Source: Bradyrhizobium rifense
Lineage (GTDB): Bacteria > Pseudomonadota > Alphaproteobacteria > Rhizobiales > Xanthobacteraceae
Assembly: GCF_008123425.1 (NCBI RefSeq)
Contig: NZ_VSSS01000051.1
Coordinates: forward strand, 62,001-126,000
Direction of reading: 5' to 3'
DNA: 64,000 nt
Shown: positions 51,975-61,209 of the stretch, one piece after another
How positions within the stretch are numbered: position 1 is the first letter of the stretch
Layout: the number at the start of each line of letters is the position of its first letter
Program-made: the position numbers and the translations under genes
The notes under the pieces: model-generated
The model's database searches: none
What the model saw: only the letters and a program-made list of their open reading frames with translations
What the model was told of the DNA's origin: nothing

Positions 51975-52601
51975 TCAATCCAGCTTCGCGTCCATCCCCC
52001 GCTTCACCGCCGGGCGACCCATCAGGGCGTCGTACCAGCGCTTGACGTTGGGGAAGTCGACGAGATCGACCTTGTGGCGCGGGTGGCGCCAGGCCCAGCC
52101 CAAAATGGCGAAATCGGCGACCGAGAGCTCGCCGGCGACGAAATCGCGGCCGTCGAGGCGACGGTCCAGCACACCGTAGAGCCGACGCGTCTCGGCCATG
52201 TAGCGCTTCAACCCGTAGGCGCGGTCCTGCTCGTTCTCGAGCGCGATGAAATGGTGCACTTGGCCCGGCATCGGCCCGAAACCGCCCATCTGCCACATCA
52301 GCCATTCGTAGACGGGAATGCGGCCCGTGAGCGATTTCGGCAGGAATTTACCGGTCTTTTCGCCGAGATAGAGCAGGATCGCGCCGGACTCGAAGATGCT
52401 GACGGGCTTGCCGTCCGGCCCCTCGGGGTCGAGGATCGCGGGGATCTTGTTGTTGGGGGAGAGCTTGAGGAACTCCGGCGCCATCTGCTCGCCTTTGCTG
52501 ATATTCACCGGGATCACCTTGTAGGGCAGCCCCATTTCCTCCAGCGCGACCGAGATTTTGCGGCCGTTCGGCGTGTTCCAGGTGTGCAGCTCGATCGTCA
52601 T
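51975..52601 (-). CDS. Glutathione S-transferase (YfcG/nu-class-like)
   Basis: Protein of 208 residues from ATG 52601 (the frame runs on upstream through a glutamine/glycine-rich stretch to 52661, less family-like). Thioredoxin-like N-terminal domain: LHTWNTPNGRKISVALEEMG, cis-Pro region NNKIPAILDPEGPDGKPVSI and FESGAILLYLGEKTG. All-alpha C-terminal domain with LSVADFAILGWAWRH. N-T-P-N-G-R-K is the active-site signature of YfcG/YghU-type enzymes, which often have disulfide-bond reductase activity. Cytoplasmic. Confidence 0.92.
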   Translation of the reverse strand: MTIELHTWNTPNGRKISVALEEMGLPYKVIPVNISKGEQMAPEFLKLSPNNKIPAILDPEGPDGKPVSIFESGAILLYLGEKTGKFLPKSLTGRIPVYEWLMWQMGGFGPMPGQVHHFIALENEQDRAYGLKRYMAETRRLYGVLDRRLDGRDFVAGELSVADFAILGWAWRHPRHKVDLVDFPNVKRWYDALMGRPAVKRGMDAKLD

Positions 52602-52798
52602 TTGCCTGTTTCCTTGCCCAGTTTCTTGCCCGGTTTCTTGCCTGAGGTCTCCGGCATCCACCTACTCCAGAAGGTTGCACCCCCACAACCGGCGGACCGG
52701 GATGGCCGATCCCTGTTGACGGGGGACGCCCCCTCTGGAATGTCACCGCCGTCGCGGATAAATTCCGCCACCTTCAAGAACGCCCCCGAGGGACCGCC

Positions 52799-53362
52799 GT
52801 GTCGAAATCAGCCTCCCGCGCCCGCCTGTTCGAAATCATCCGCCGCCGCTCCTTCGGCCGCGGCGAGGTGACGCTCGCATCGGGCCGCAAGAGCGATTTC
52901 TATTTCAACCTCAAGCCGACCATGCTCGATCCCGAGGGCGCGACGCTGCTCGCCGAGCTGACCTATGAGACGCTGAAGGACGACCAGCTCGATTTCATCG
53001 GCGGGCTCGAGATGGGCGCGGTGCCGCTGGCCGGTGCGCTGGCGCAGATCTCCTGGATCAAGGGCCATCCGATCGCGGCCTTCTTCGTGCGCAAGAAGCC
53101 GAAGGAGCATGGCGCCAAGCTCGCGATCGAAGGTTTGCCAAGGGGCGAGACGCTCGATGGCAAGCGTGTCGTGATCGTCGAGGACGTCACCACCACCGGC
53201 GGCTCGGCGATGAAGGCCGTGGAATCCGTGCGCGAGACCGGCGCCGAGGTGGTGCTGGTGCTGACCATGGTCGACCGCGAGGAAGGCGCCACCGACACCT
53301 TTGGTGCGGCCGGCCTGCCGTTCCGCTCGCTGTACAAAGCGTCGGAATTTTTGAAGGCGTAA
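52799..53362 (+). CDS. pyrE: Orotate phosphoribosyltransferase
   Basis: Protein of 187 residues starting at GTG 52799. It joins orotate to PRPP to make OMP in pyrimidine synthesis. FGRGEVTLASGRKSDFYFNL is the conserved beginning (K-S-x-F-Y). The PRPP-binding loop is RVVIVEDVTTTGGSAMKAVE. FFVRKKPKEHGAKLAIEG is the flexible catalytic loop. Shorter than the E. coli enzyme but normal for this subgroup. No other pyr gene is adjacent. Confidence 0.95.
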   Translation: MSKSASRARLFEIIRRRSFGRGEVTLASGRKSDFYFNLKPTMLDPEGATLLAELTYETLKDDQLDFIGGLEMGAVPLAGALAQISWIKGHPIAAFFVRKKPKEHGAKLAIEGLPRGETLDGKRVVIVEDVTTTGGSAMKAVESVRETGAEVVLVLTMVDREEGATDTFGAAGLPFRSLYKASEFLKA

Positions 53363-53474
53363 CGGGCGCAAGGCGGCCCCCTCAACCGCTCATTTACCAT
53401 CCGGCCCTATGGTGAATCATGTGCTGAGACCCGAGAGGTCCCGGCCGGTTCGGTAGCGTCGGGTGGAGTAAGCG

Positions 53475-54290
53475 TTGCGTACAGAGTTGTCCCATGCGCG
53501 CCGGCGGCGTCGCGCGATGCTTGTGGCCGCCATCCTTGCAGCACCGCTGCTCGCTGCCCCCGCCCCGGTTTCGGCCGAAGGCCTGTTCGACTTCTTCTTC
53601 GGCGGAGCCCAGCAACGCCCGCAGCGCGACGTGCCGCAGGCGAGCTCCTACGTCGATCCCTTCGCCAGTCAGCAGAACCCCGCGGCCCAGCCGCAATATG
53701 TACCGCCGACCCGTTCGGCGGCGGCCGGCGGCTCTGGCCCGGCGTTCTGCGTGCGCAGCTGCGACGGCAAATATTTTCCGCTGATGCGCGGCCTCGCCTC
53801 GCCGGCGCAGATGTGTCAGGCCTTCTGTCCTGCCAGCACCACAAAGGTCTTCTTCGGCTCCTCGATCGACGGCGCCTATAGCCAGACCGGCGAGCGCTAC
53901 GCCGACAGCGAGAACGCATTCGCCTATCGCAAGGCGCTGCGCGCGGACTGCACCTGCAACGGCCGCGAGCCAGCCGGGCTCGCTCCGGTCGATTTGACGC
54001 TGGATAGTTCGCTGAAGGCCGGTGACGTCATCGCCACCAGCGACGGCCTGGTCGCCTATACCGGCGTCCGCCTCGGCATGGAGCAGACCGCCGAGTTCAC
54101 CCCGGTCGCCTCCTATCCCGGCCTCACCGCGCAGGTCCGCGCCCGGCTCGGCGAGATGAAGGTGGCCCCGGTGCGTGCCGAGACGGTGGCGGCTGATGCG
54201 CCGGCAGCCGAGATCGTGCGCGAGGCGCTGCCGGATGTCACGGTGCCGAAGACACCGGCGAAATCGGCGAAGCGCGCGGGGTTGGATTAA
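53475..54290 (+). CDS. DUF2865 exported protein
   Basis: Protein of 271 residues from TTG 53475, chosen because GGAG lies seven bases upstream and because the first 35 residues form a signal peptide (RRRRRAMLVAAILAAPLLAA to SAEG). After a Gln/Pro-rich linker comes a cysteine-rich domain: FCVRSCDGKYFPLMRGL, QMCQAFCPASTTKVFFGSSI and CTCNGREPAG. This C-x3-C, C-x3-C, C-x-C pattern with Y-F-P is DUF2865, found in rhizobial genomes and of unknown function. Probably periplasmic with disulfides. The tail is Ala/Val-rich and ends in a basic patch. Confidence 0.8.
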   Translation: MRTELSHARRRRRAMLVAAILAAPLLAAPAPVSAEGLFDFFFGGAQQRPQRDVPQASSYVDPFASQQNPAAQPQYVPPTRSAAAGGSGPAFCVRSCDGKYFPLMRGLASPAQMCQAFCPASTTKVFFGSSIDGAYSQTGERYADSENAFAYRKALRADCTCNGREPAGLAPVDLTLDSSLKAGDVIATSDGLVAYTGVRLGMEQTAEFTPVASYPGLTAQVRARLGEMKVAPVRAETVAADAPAAEIVREALPDVTVPKTPAKSAKRAGLD

Positions 54291-54301
54291 GGCCCCACTC
54301 T

Positions 54302-54369
54302 AAGCAATCCAGACTGCCACCGCGGAGGCACTCTGGATTGCTTCGTCGCTTCGCTCCTCGCAATGACGG
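54302..54369. repeat. Intergenic palindromic repeat, family C
   Basis: AAGCAATCCAGACTGCC and CTCTGGATTGCTTCGTCGC with the outer CTCCTCGCAATGACGG. It lies between two converging genes; compare 12681, 58241 and 59151. Confidence 0.65.
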
Positions 54370-54379
54370 AGGTTGCGCC

Positions 54380-54811
54380 CTACCGCCCGATAATCACCCC
54401 GATCACATTCGGTGCCGCCAGATATTTCTCCTCGATCGCCGCGCGCGCGGCAGCGCGGTTTTCGGCCGTCAGCAAACCGCGCTTCTCGGCCAAGATCATC
54501 CAGCAAAAACCCCACCAGTCGGTCAGCATGCCCGTCTCGCTGACGAGGTCATAGCCTTGCTCGGCCGCGAAGATGCGCGCATGCGCTTCGTCCAGCGTAT
54601 CGAGGAAGTGATGATCCTCGGCGGCGAACAGATCGTCGCTGATGTCGTCGATGGTGTAACCCCAGATCGACTGGCACACCGCGTTGAACTCGCGGTCGAA
54701 CTGGTCGTCGTCGACGGCATAGCGCCGCGCCGCCTGGTGCAGCCGCGACAGCGACCGCGCGAAATCGGCGATTCGGGTGAGTGCAAATTGATCGAAGGCA
54801 ATGGTGGACAT
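54380..54811 (-). CDS. Conserved-looking protein of unknown function
   Basis: Protein of 143 residues from ATG 54811; a start at 54856 would fall inside an inverted repeat and is less likely. No signal peptide or membrane helix. The sequence is acidic in the middle (YTIDDISDDLFAAEDHHFLD) with an aromatic cluster TDWWGFCWMILAEKRGLLT and a C-terminal IEEKYLAAPNVIGVIIGR. I do not recognise the family. Good codon bias and a complete frame support it as a real gene. It is divergent from the sigma-1.1 gene. Confidence 0.65.
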   Translation of the reverse strand: MSTIAFDQFALTRIADFARSLSRLHQAARRYAVDDDQFDREFNAVCQSIWGYTIDDISDDLFAAEDHHFLDTLDEAHARIFAAEQGYDLVSETGMLTDWWGFCWMILAEKRGLLTAENRAAARAAIEEKYLAAPNVIGVIIGR

Positions 54812-54841
54812 GTAGTCCTCGCGACGGCTGTCAGACCCTAG

Positions 54842-54877
54842 ATATTGTGTCGGCAATGCGCCGAATCACAATGATAT
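54842..54877. promoter_or_regulatory. Inverted repeat in the divergent region before the sigma-1.1 gene
   Basis: ATATTGTGTCGGC, AATGC, GCCGAATCACAATGATAT: matching ATTGTG/CACAAT and CGGC/GCCG arms around five bases. It lies between two divergent genes and could be an operator for either. Confidence 0.35.
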
Positions 54878-54978
54878 ATCAAAGGCTTGCTAAAGTGTTC
54901 TTAATTTGTTCCAGAGCGCGACAATACAAGGTCGAGAGTCTTCCCTCTTAGTAGAAGGGTTTGTTGGAGGACCGACAC

Positions 54979-55158
54979 GTGAGACTGCAGGATGCAATCC
55001 GAATGGCACTCGAGCTAGGCCGCCCGACAGGTTTCGTCACATTCGATCAGCTCAACGAGTTGTTGCCATCGACCACCTTGACGCCCGAAGACGTCGAAGC
55101 GGTCATGCAGGCGCTCAGCGACGAAGGAATAAATCTCGTCGAAAGTGATCCGCCATAA
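54979..55158 (+). CDS. Stand-alone sigma-factor region 1.1 domain protein
   Basis: Protein of 59 residues. GTG 54979 is preferred because GGAGG lies eight bases ahead of it; a TTG at 54961 would add six residues. The sequence (ALELGRPTGFVTFDQLNELL, then PSTTLTPEDVEAVMQALSDE and GINLVESD) matches region 1.1 of primary sigma factors, the acidic module that normally masks DNA binding by sigma-70. Here it has no regions 1.2-4. It may bind RNA polymerase or mimic DNA in its cleft; that is inference. Confidence 0.8.
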   Translation: MRLQDAIRMALELGRPTGFVTFDQLNELLPSTTLTPEDVEAVMQALSDEGINLVESDPP

Positions 55159-55207
55159 ATTTCGCCAGGACGACGATGGGGTGGCAGTTTCGCTTCGCCG
55201 CAACGGC

Positions 55208-55435
55208 TCAATTCGCCGCCGACATCAACCGATCTCCGCACGCACTCGCATAAAACTTGCCGCCGCATTGGCGCTTGATGGCGGCGCAGCGCGCGGCGGG
55301 AGTTGCATTTTGCGGGACGGTGAAGCCGCAGCTGAGGCCGTCGGCGCTGCGCTTGCCGGCGGCGAAAGCGGCGCTCGAAGTGGCGATGCAGATGACAAGA
55401 AGCGCTGCGGCGGCGATTTCGAGCAGCAGTCTCAT
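55208..55435 (-). CDS. Small exported cysteine-containing protein
   Basis: Protein of 75 residues. The signal peptide RLLLEIAAAALLVICIATSS leads to cleavage near SAAFA, leaving about 50 residues with four cysteines (LSCGFT, ARCAAI, RQCGGK, SACGDR), enough for two disulfides. Family not recognised. It is convergent with the sigma-1.1 gene. Short but with a clean export signal, so likely real. Confidence 0.6.
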   Translation of the reverse strand: MRLLLEIAAAALLVICIATSSAAFAAGKRSADGLSCGFTVPQNATPAARCAAIKRQCGGKFYASACGDRLMSAAN

Positions 55436-55633
55436 GGCGCGTCTCCTCCACAGTGATGGCTGAATCTGTCGTCAATGTAGCACCAAATCGGCGTTCCCCC
55501 GTGCTGCCCCGGGTTCCCAAACCGGCCCGTTCCTTGCATAATTTTGCGCCAGCGCAGTGCACGGCCGCGCCAGGGATGGTTCCGGTGCAGGGGCAAGACG
55601 CGTAGGGTTCAGTGGTGTTCTCGCGACCAGGAA

Positions 55634-58168
55634 GTGACGGCCTTGCAAGATCAATCGTTCCAGTCAAATTTCCCCGCCCTCGGTCAGCCCATCGACGAAC
55701 TCGCGTTGTCGGAGATCAAGGGCGCGATCCTGGCGAAGCTGCGCCTTGCCATCGGCAAGGATGCGGGCATGGCGACCAAGCACGACTGGTACCAGGCCGC
55801 GGCGCTGGCGTTGCGCGACCGTATCGTGCATCGCTGGCTGACGGCCGAGAAGCGCAGCTACGACGCAGGCCGCAAGCGCGTCTATTATCTCTCGCTCGAA
55901 TTCCTGATCGGCCGTCTCTTCACCGATGCGCTCAACAACATGGGCCTGTTGAAGATCTTCGAGGTTGCGCTCGGCGATCTCGGCGTCTCGCTGCCTGAGC
56001 TGCGCAAATGCGAGCCGGATGCGGCGCTCGGCAATGGCGGCCTCGGCCGCCTCGCCGCCTGCTTCATGGAGAGCATGGCGACGCTGTCGATCCCCGCGAT
56101 CGGCTACGGCATCCGCTACGATTACGGCCTGTTCCGCCAGATCATCAATCAGGGCTGGCAGCAGGAATATCCGGACGAATGGCTCGGCTTCGGCAACCCC
56201 TGGGAATTGCAACGGCCGGAAGTGATCTACGACATCAATTTCGGCGGCGGCGTCGAGCATGTCGACGACAAGGGCCGCGACCGCGCGATCTGGCACGCGA
56301 GCGAGACCGTGCAGGCGATCGCCTATGACACGCCGATCGTCGGCTGGCGCGGCCAGCACGTCAACGCGCTGCGGCTGTGGTCGGCGCGCTCGCCCGATCC
56401 GCTCAAGCTCGACGCCTTCAACAAGGGCGACTATGTCAGCGCCAGCGCCGAGCAGTCGCGAGCCGAAGCGATCTGCAAATTCCTCTATCCGAACGACGAG
56501 AGCCCGGCGGGCCGCGAGCTCCGCCTGCGTCAGGAATATTTCTTCGTCTCGGCCTCGCTCCAGGACCTCATCAAGCGGCACCTCGCCTCCGACGGCCAGC
56601 TGCGCAGCCTGTCGTCCAAGGTCGCGGTGCAGCTCAACGACACGCATCCGAGCCTCGCTGTCACCGAGCTGATGCGCATCCTGGTCGACCTCCACAATTT
56701 CCGCTGGGACGAGGCCTGGAAGATCACGGTCGCGACGTTGTCCTACACCAATCACACGTTGCTGCCGGAAGCGCTGGAGACCTGGCCGGTCGAGCTGTTC
56801 GAAAAGCTGCTGCCGCGCCATCTTGAGATCATCTATCGCATCAACGTGCAGCATCTCGCGCTGGCCGAAGCACGCGCCCCCGGCGACATCGACTTCCGCG
56901 CCTCGGTCTCGCTGATCGACGAAAAGAGCGGCCGGCGCGTGCGCATGGGCCAGCTCGCCTTCGTCGGCTCGCACCGCATCAACGGCGTCTCGGCGATGCA
57001 TTCGGATTTGATGCGCGAGACCGTGTTCCACGATCTCAACCATCTCTATCCCGGCCGCATCACCAACAAGACCAACGGCATCACCTTCCGCCGCTGGCTG
57101 ATGCTGGCGAACCCCAGGCTGACCGATCTGCTGCGCGAGACTTGCGGCGAAGCCGTGCTCGACGACCCGACGCAGCTCTCGCTGATCGAGGCGCGCGCCA
57201 GCGACGTCGAATTCCAGAAGAAATTCCGTGCCGTCAAGCTTCACAACAAGACGGCACTTGCGCGGCTGATCGGCGAACGTCTCGGCATCAAGGTCGACCC
57301 GACCGCGCTGTTCGACGTGCAGATCAAGCGCATCCACGAATACAAGCGCCAGCTGCTCAACGTCATCGAGACGGTCGCGCTGTATCAGTCGATCAAGGAT
57401 GATCCCAACGGCAATTGGGTGCCGCGGGTGAAGATCTTTGCGGGCAAGGCAGCCGCGAGCTATCGCTATGCAAAACTGATCATCAAGCTGATCAACGACG
57501 TCGCGGAGGTCGTCAACAACGATCCCGCCATCGGCGGCAAGCTGAAGGTCGTCTTCCTGCCCGACTACAATGTCAGCCTTGCCGAAGTGATCATTCCCGC
57601 CGCCGACCTCTCCGAGCAGATCTCGACCGCCGGCATGGAAGCTTCCGGCACCGGCAACATGAAGCTGGCGCTGAACGGCGCCATCACCATCGGCACGCTC
57701 GACGGCGCCAATATCGAGATCCGCGACCAGGTCGGCGTTGAGAACATCGCGATCTTCGGCATGGAGGCCGGCGACGTGATGATCAAGCGCAAGCAGGGGC
57801 TGGATGCCTCCGACGTGATCCGCAATTCGCCAAAGCTCCAGCGCGCCATCAATGCGATCGGTGCCGGCGAGTTCTCGCCCGGCGACCCTGGCCGCTTCGA
57901 ATCCATCGCGCACGCGCTGCGCTATCTCGACCATTACATGGTCAGCGCCGATTTCGATTCCTACTACGAAGCACAGCGTGCGGTCGACGCGCGCTGGCAG
58001 GTGGCGCCGGCCTGGACCCGCGCCTCCATCCTCAACGTCGCGCGCATGGCGTGGTTCTCGTCCGACCGCACCATCCGCGAATATGCCGAGGAGATCTGGA
58101 ACGTGCCGGTCAATCCGATTGCCCCGCCGTTCCAGACGGCCGAGGATTTGCGCGACGCGGCGAGCTGA
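55634..58168 (+). CDS. glgP: Glycogen (maltodextrin) phosphorylase
   Basis: Protein of about 844 residues from GTG 55634; a TTG at 55643 has better spacing from AGGAAG and is an alternative. Phosphorolyses alpha-1,4-glucan to glucose 1-phosphate. RVYYLSLEFLIGRLFTDALN and ALGNGGLGRLAACFMES are N-terminal signatures; VQLNDTHPSLAVTELMRIL and TNKTNGITFRRWL are catalytic-domain blocks. The pyridoxal phosphate lysine lies in EASGTGNMKLALNGAITIGT. The allosteric serine and AMP sites of the muscle enzyme are not expected in this bacterial type. No other glg genes are in view. Confidence 0.96.
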   Translation: MTALQDQSFQSNFPALGQPIDELALSEIKGAILAKLRLAIGKDAGMATKHDWYQAAALALRDRIVHRWLTAEKRSYDAGRKRVYYLSLEFLIGRLFTDALNNMGLLKIFEVALGDLGVSLPELRKCEPDAALGNGGLGRLAACFMESMATLSIPAIGYGIRYDYGLFRQIINQGWQQEYPDEWLGFGNPWELQRPEVIYDINFGGGVEHVDDKGRDRAIWHASETVQAIAYDTPIVGWRGQHVNALRLWSARSPDPLKLDAFNKGDYVSASAEQSRAEAICKFLYPNDESPAGRELRLRQEYFFVSASLQDLIKRHLASDGQLRSLSSKVAVQLNDTHPSLAVTELMRILVDLHNFRWDEAWKITVATLSYTNHTLLPEALETWPVELFEKLLPRHLEIIYRINVQHLALAEARAPGDIDFRASVSLIDEKSGRRVRMGQLAFVGSHRINGVSAMHSDLMRETVFHDLNHLYPGRITNKTNGITFRRWLMLANPRLTDLLRETCGEAVLDDPTQLSLIEARASDVEFQKKFRAVKLHNKTALARLIGERLGIKVDPTALFDVQIKRIHEYKRQLLNVIETVALYQSIKDDPNGNWVPRVKIFAGKAAASYRYAKLIIKLINDVAEVVNNDPAIGGKLKVVFLPDYNVSLAEVIIPAADLSEQISTAGMEASGTGNMKLALNGAITIGTLDGANIEIRDQVGVENIAIFGMEAGDVMIKRKQGLDASDVIRNSPKLQRAINAIGAGEFSPGDPGRFESIAHALRYLDHYMVSADFDSYYEAQRAVDARWQVAPAWTRASILNVARMAWFSSDRTIREYAEEIWNVPVNPIAPPFQTAEDLRDAAS

Positions 58169-58240
58169 TTTTTTCCGCAGCGTGAAATCGAGGTTACCTG
58201 CGAGGTTATTGCATCTCGCAGCGCGGATGATGATATGACT

Positions 58241-58300
58241 ATCGTCATCCCCAAGCGCCGTCGGTCCGGATTGCTTTGCTGCGCTCGCAATGACGACGGG
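58241..58300. repeat. Intergenic repeat fragment, family C
   Basis: ATCGTCATCCCCAAGCGCCG and GGATTGCTTTGCTGCGCTCG followed by CAATGACGACG. Partial copy, just ahead of the thioesterase gene start (58321). Confidence 0.5.
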
Positions 58301-58320
58301 GTCGGCATCGAGGACCAAGA

Positions 58321-59136
58321 ATGCACGCCAAGCTCCCGCACCCCTTCGACGACGCCACCCGCATCACCGCCGGTGACTCGAGCTGGCAGGGGCACACCAG
58401 CGACGACTATTGGGCCTTCGTCGGTCCGTTCGGCGGCACCACCGCCGCGACCATCCTGCGCGCGCTGATCGACCATCCACAACGCGCCGGCGACCCGCTG
58501 GCGTTGACCGTCAACTATTGCGCGCCGATCGCCAAAGGCCCGTTCGATCTCGACGTGCGTCTGGTAAAGGGCAACCGCTCCAGCCAGCACTGGAACGTCG
58601 AACTGTCGCAGGGCGGCGGCGAGGTCGCGACGCTCGCCACCGCCGTGTTCGCCGAGCGCCGGCCGTCCTGGGAGCACCGGGTCGCGCAATATCCGGATAC
58701 AAAGCCGTTCGAACAAACGCTGCCGTTCCCAAATATCAAGGCATCCTGGGCCAACCAGTATGAATTCCGCTTCATCGAGGGCGAAATGCGGCTCGGCCCG
58801 CCGCAGGCGGAGCTCGCCAGCACCTATTCAAAGATCTGGATCGGCGATCGCGAGCCGCGCAAGCTCGACATGCCGTCGCTGATGTCGATGTCGGATGCCT
58901 TCTTCGGCCGCATCTTTCACGCAAGGCGCGAGCTGGTGCCGTTCGGCACGGTGTCGCTGACGACGTATTTTCACACTGACAGCGAAGAGCTCGCGGCCGA
59001 AGACATCACGCGCGTGCTCGCGACGGCTGACTCGAAAATCATGCACAAGAGCTACGCCGACCAGAACGCCGAGCTGTGGTCGCCGAACGGACGGCTGCTC
59101 GCGACCACGACGCAGATTGCGTATTTCAAGGCGTAG
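58321..59136 (+). CDS. Acyl-CoA thioesterase family protein (TesB-like double hot-dog)
   Basis: Protein of 271 residues. The first hot-dog half holds GHTSDDYWAFVGPFGGTTAA and DPLALTVNYCAPIAKGPFDL; the second half SMSDAFFGRIFHARRELVPF and GTVSLTTYFHTDSEE. The final HKSYADQNAELWSPNGRLLA, with TTTQIAYFKA, is typical of TesB-like thioesterases with the D-Q/N pair near the C-terminus. Predicted to hydrolyse acyl-CoA; chain length is not readable. It is cytoplasmic. ATG 58321. Confidence 0.87.
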   Translation: MHAKLPHPFDDATRITAGDSSWQGHTSDDYWAFVGPFGGTTAATILRALIDHPQRAGDPLALTVNYCAPIAKGPFDLDVRLVKGNRSSQHWNVELSQGGGEVATLATAVFAERRPSWEHRVAQYPDTKPFEQTLPFPNIKASWANQYEFRFIEGEMRLGPPQAELASTYSKIWIGDREPRKLDMPSLMSMSDAFFGRIFHARRELVPFGTVSLTTYFHTDSEELAAEDITRVLATADSKIMHKSYADQNAELWSPNGRLLATTTQIAYFKA

Positions 59137-59150
59137 CTGCTTCCACAAAC

Positions 59151-59238
59151 CCGTCATTGCGAGGAGCATAGCGACGAAGCAATCCAGAATTCCTCCGCGG
59201 AGGGATTCTGGATTGCTTCGCTGTGCTCGCAATGACGA
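59151..59238. repeat. Intergenic inverted repeat, family C (best copy)
   Basis: CCGTCATTGCGAGGAGCATA and GCGACGAAGCAATCCAGAAT mirror ATTCTGGATTGCTTCGCTGT and GCTCGCAATGACGA around TCCTCCGCGGAGGG. A near-perfect 40-base arm pair, between the thioesterase and the terminator of pckA. Confidence 0.8.
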
Positions 59239-59261
59239 GTGGAGAGATATTGCGAGAAATA

Positions 59262-59289
59262 AAAAGGGCGGCCCTTCGGCCGCCCTTTT
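59262..59289 (-). terminator. Intrinsic terminator of pckA
   Basis: AAAAGGGCGGCC, loop CTTC, GGCCGCCCTTTT: a perfect 12-pair stem. On the minus strand it is followed by a T-rich run (CCCTTTTTATTTCTC), 22 bases after the pckA stop. It is nearly symmetrical and may also stop the opposing thioesterase transcript. Confidence 0.88.
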
Positions 59290-59311
59290 GCATTTCAAGC
59301 AGAAGCGGAAA

Positions 59312-60928
<1,617 letters not shown>

Positions 60929-61026
60929 GAAAAATCCTCCTAGAACCCGCGACACATAGCGCGACCTAACCTTGGCGCCATCGCGGTCACCGTGAATTGC
61001 AGGCCGGCCGGCCTCGGCTGGACGAC

Positions 61027-61055
61027 CTAATACTGATGAACGCTGACGTTGCCAA
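61027..61055 (-). promoter_or_regulatory. Possible promoter of pckA
   Basis: Minus strand: TTGGCA (61055-61050), 17-base spacer, TATTAG (61032-61027). Transcription would begin near 61020, giving a leader of about 90 bases. The rest of the 281-base gap between pckA and the CHAT gene shows nothing else. Confidence 0.4.
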
Positions 61056-61209
61056 GCTGATCCCGCAGGATTTGGTTTATTCAAGGACCGCGCCAAACGT
61101 CGCGCATGACAGCTCTGAGCGACTGCATCAAAAAATCAGAAATGGTCGCGCAACCAAACGCGCATTTCGGCGTTATTTCGCGTTTTGCGACGCACAATCG
61201 TGCGCCGGT

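Noticed and set aside
55664..58318. 884-codon open frame on the minus strand opposite glgP
   Set aside because: Same antisense effect; the glgP frame carries all phosphorylase motifs, the opposite one none.
60929..61096. N-terminal extension of pckA to an upstream ATG
   Set aside because: AGGAGG lies seven bases before GTG 60928, the extra residues have no PEPCK similarity, and the likely promoter lies just inside the extension.
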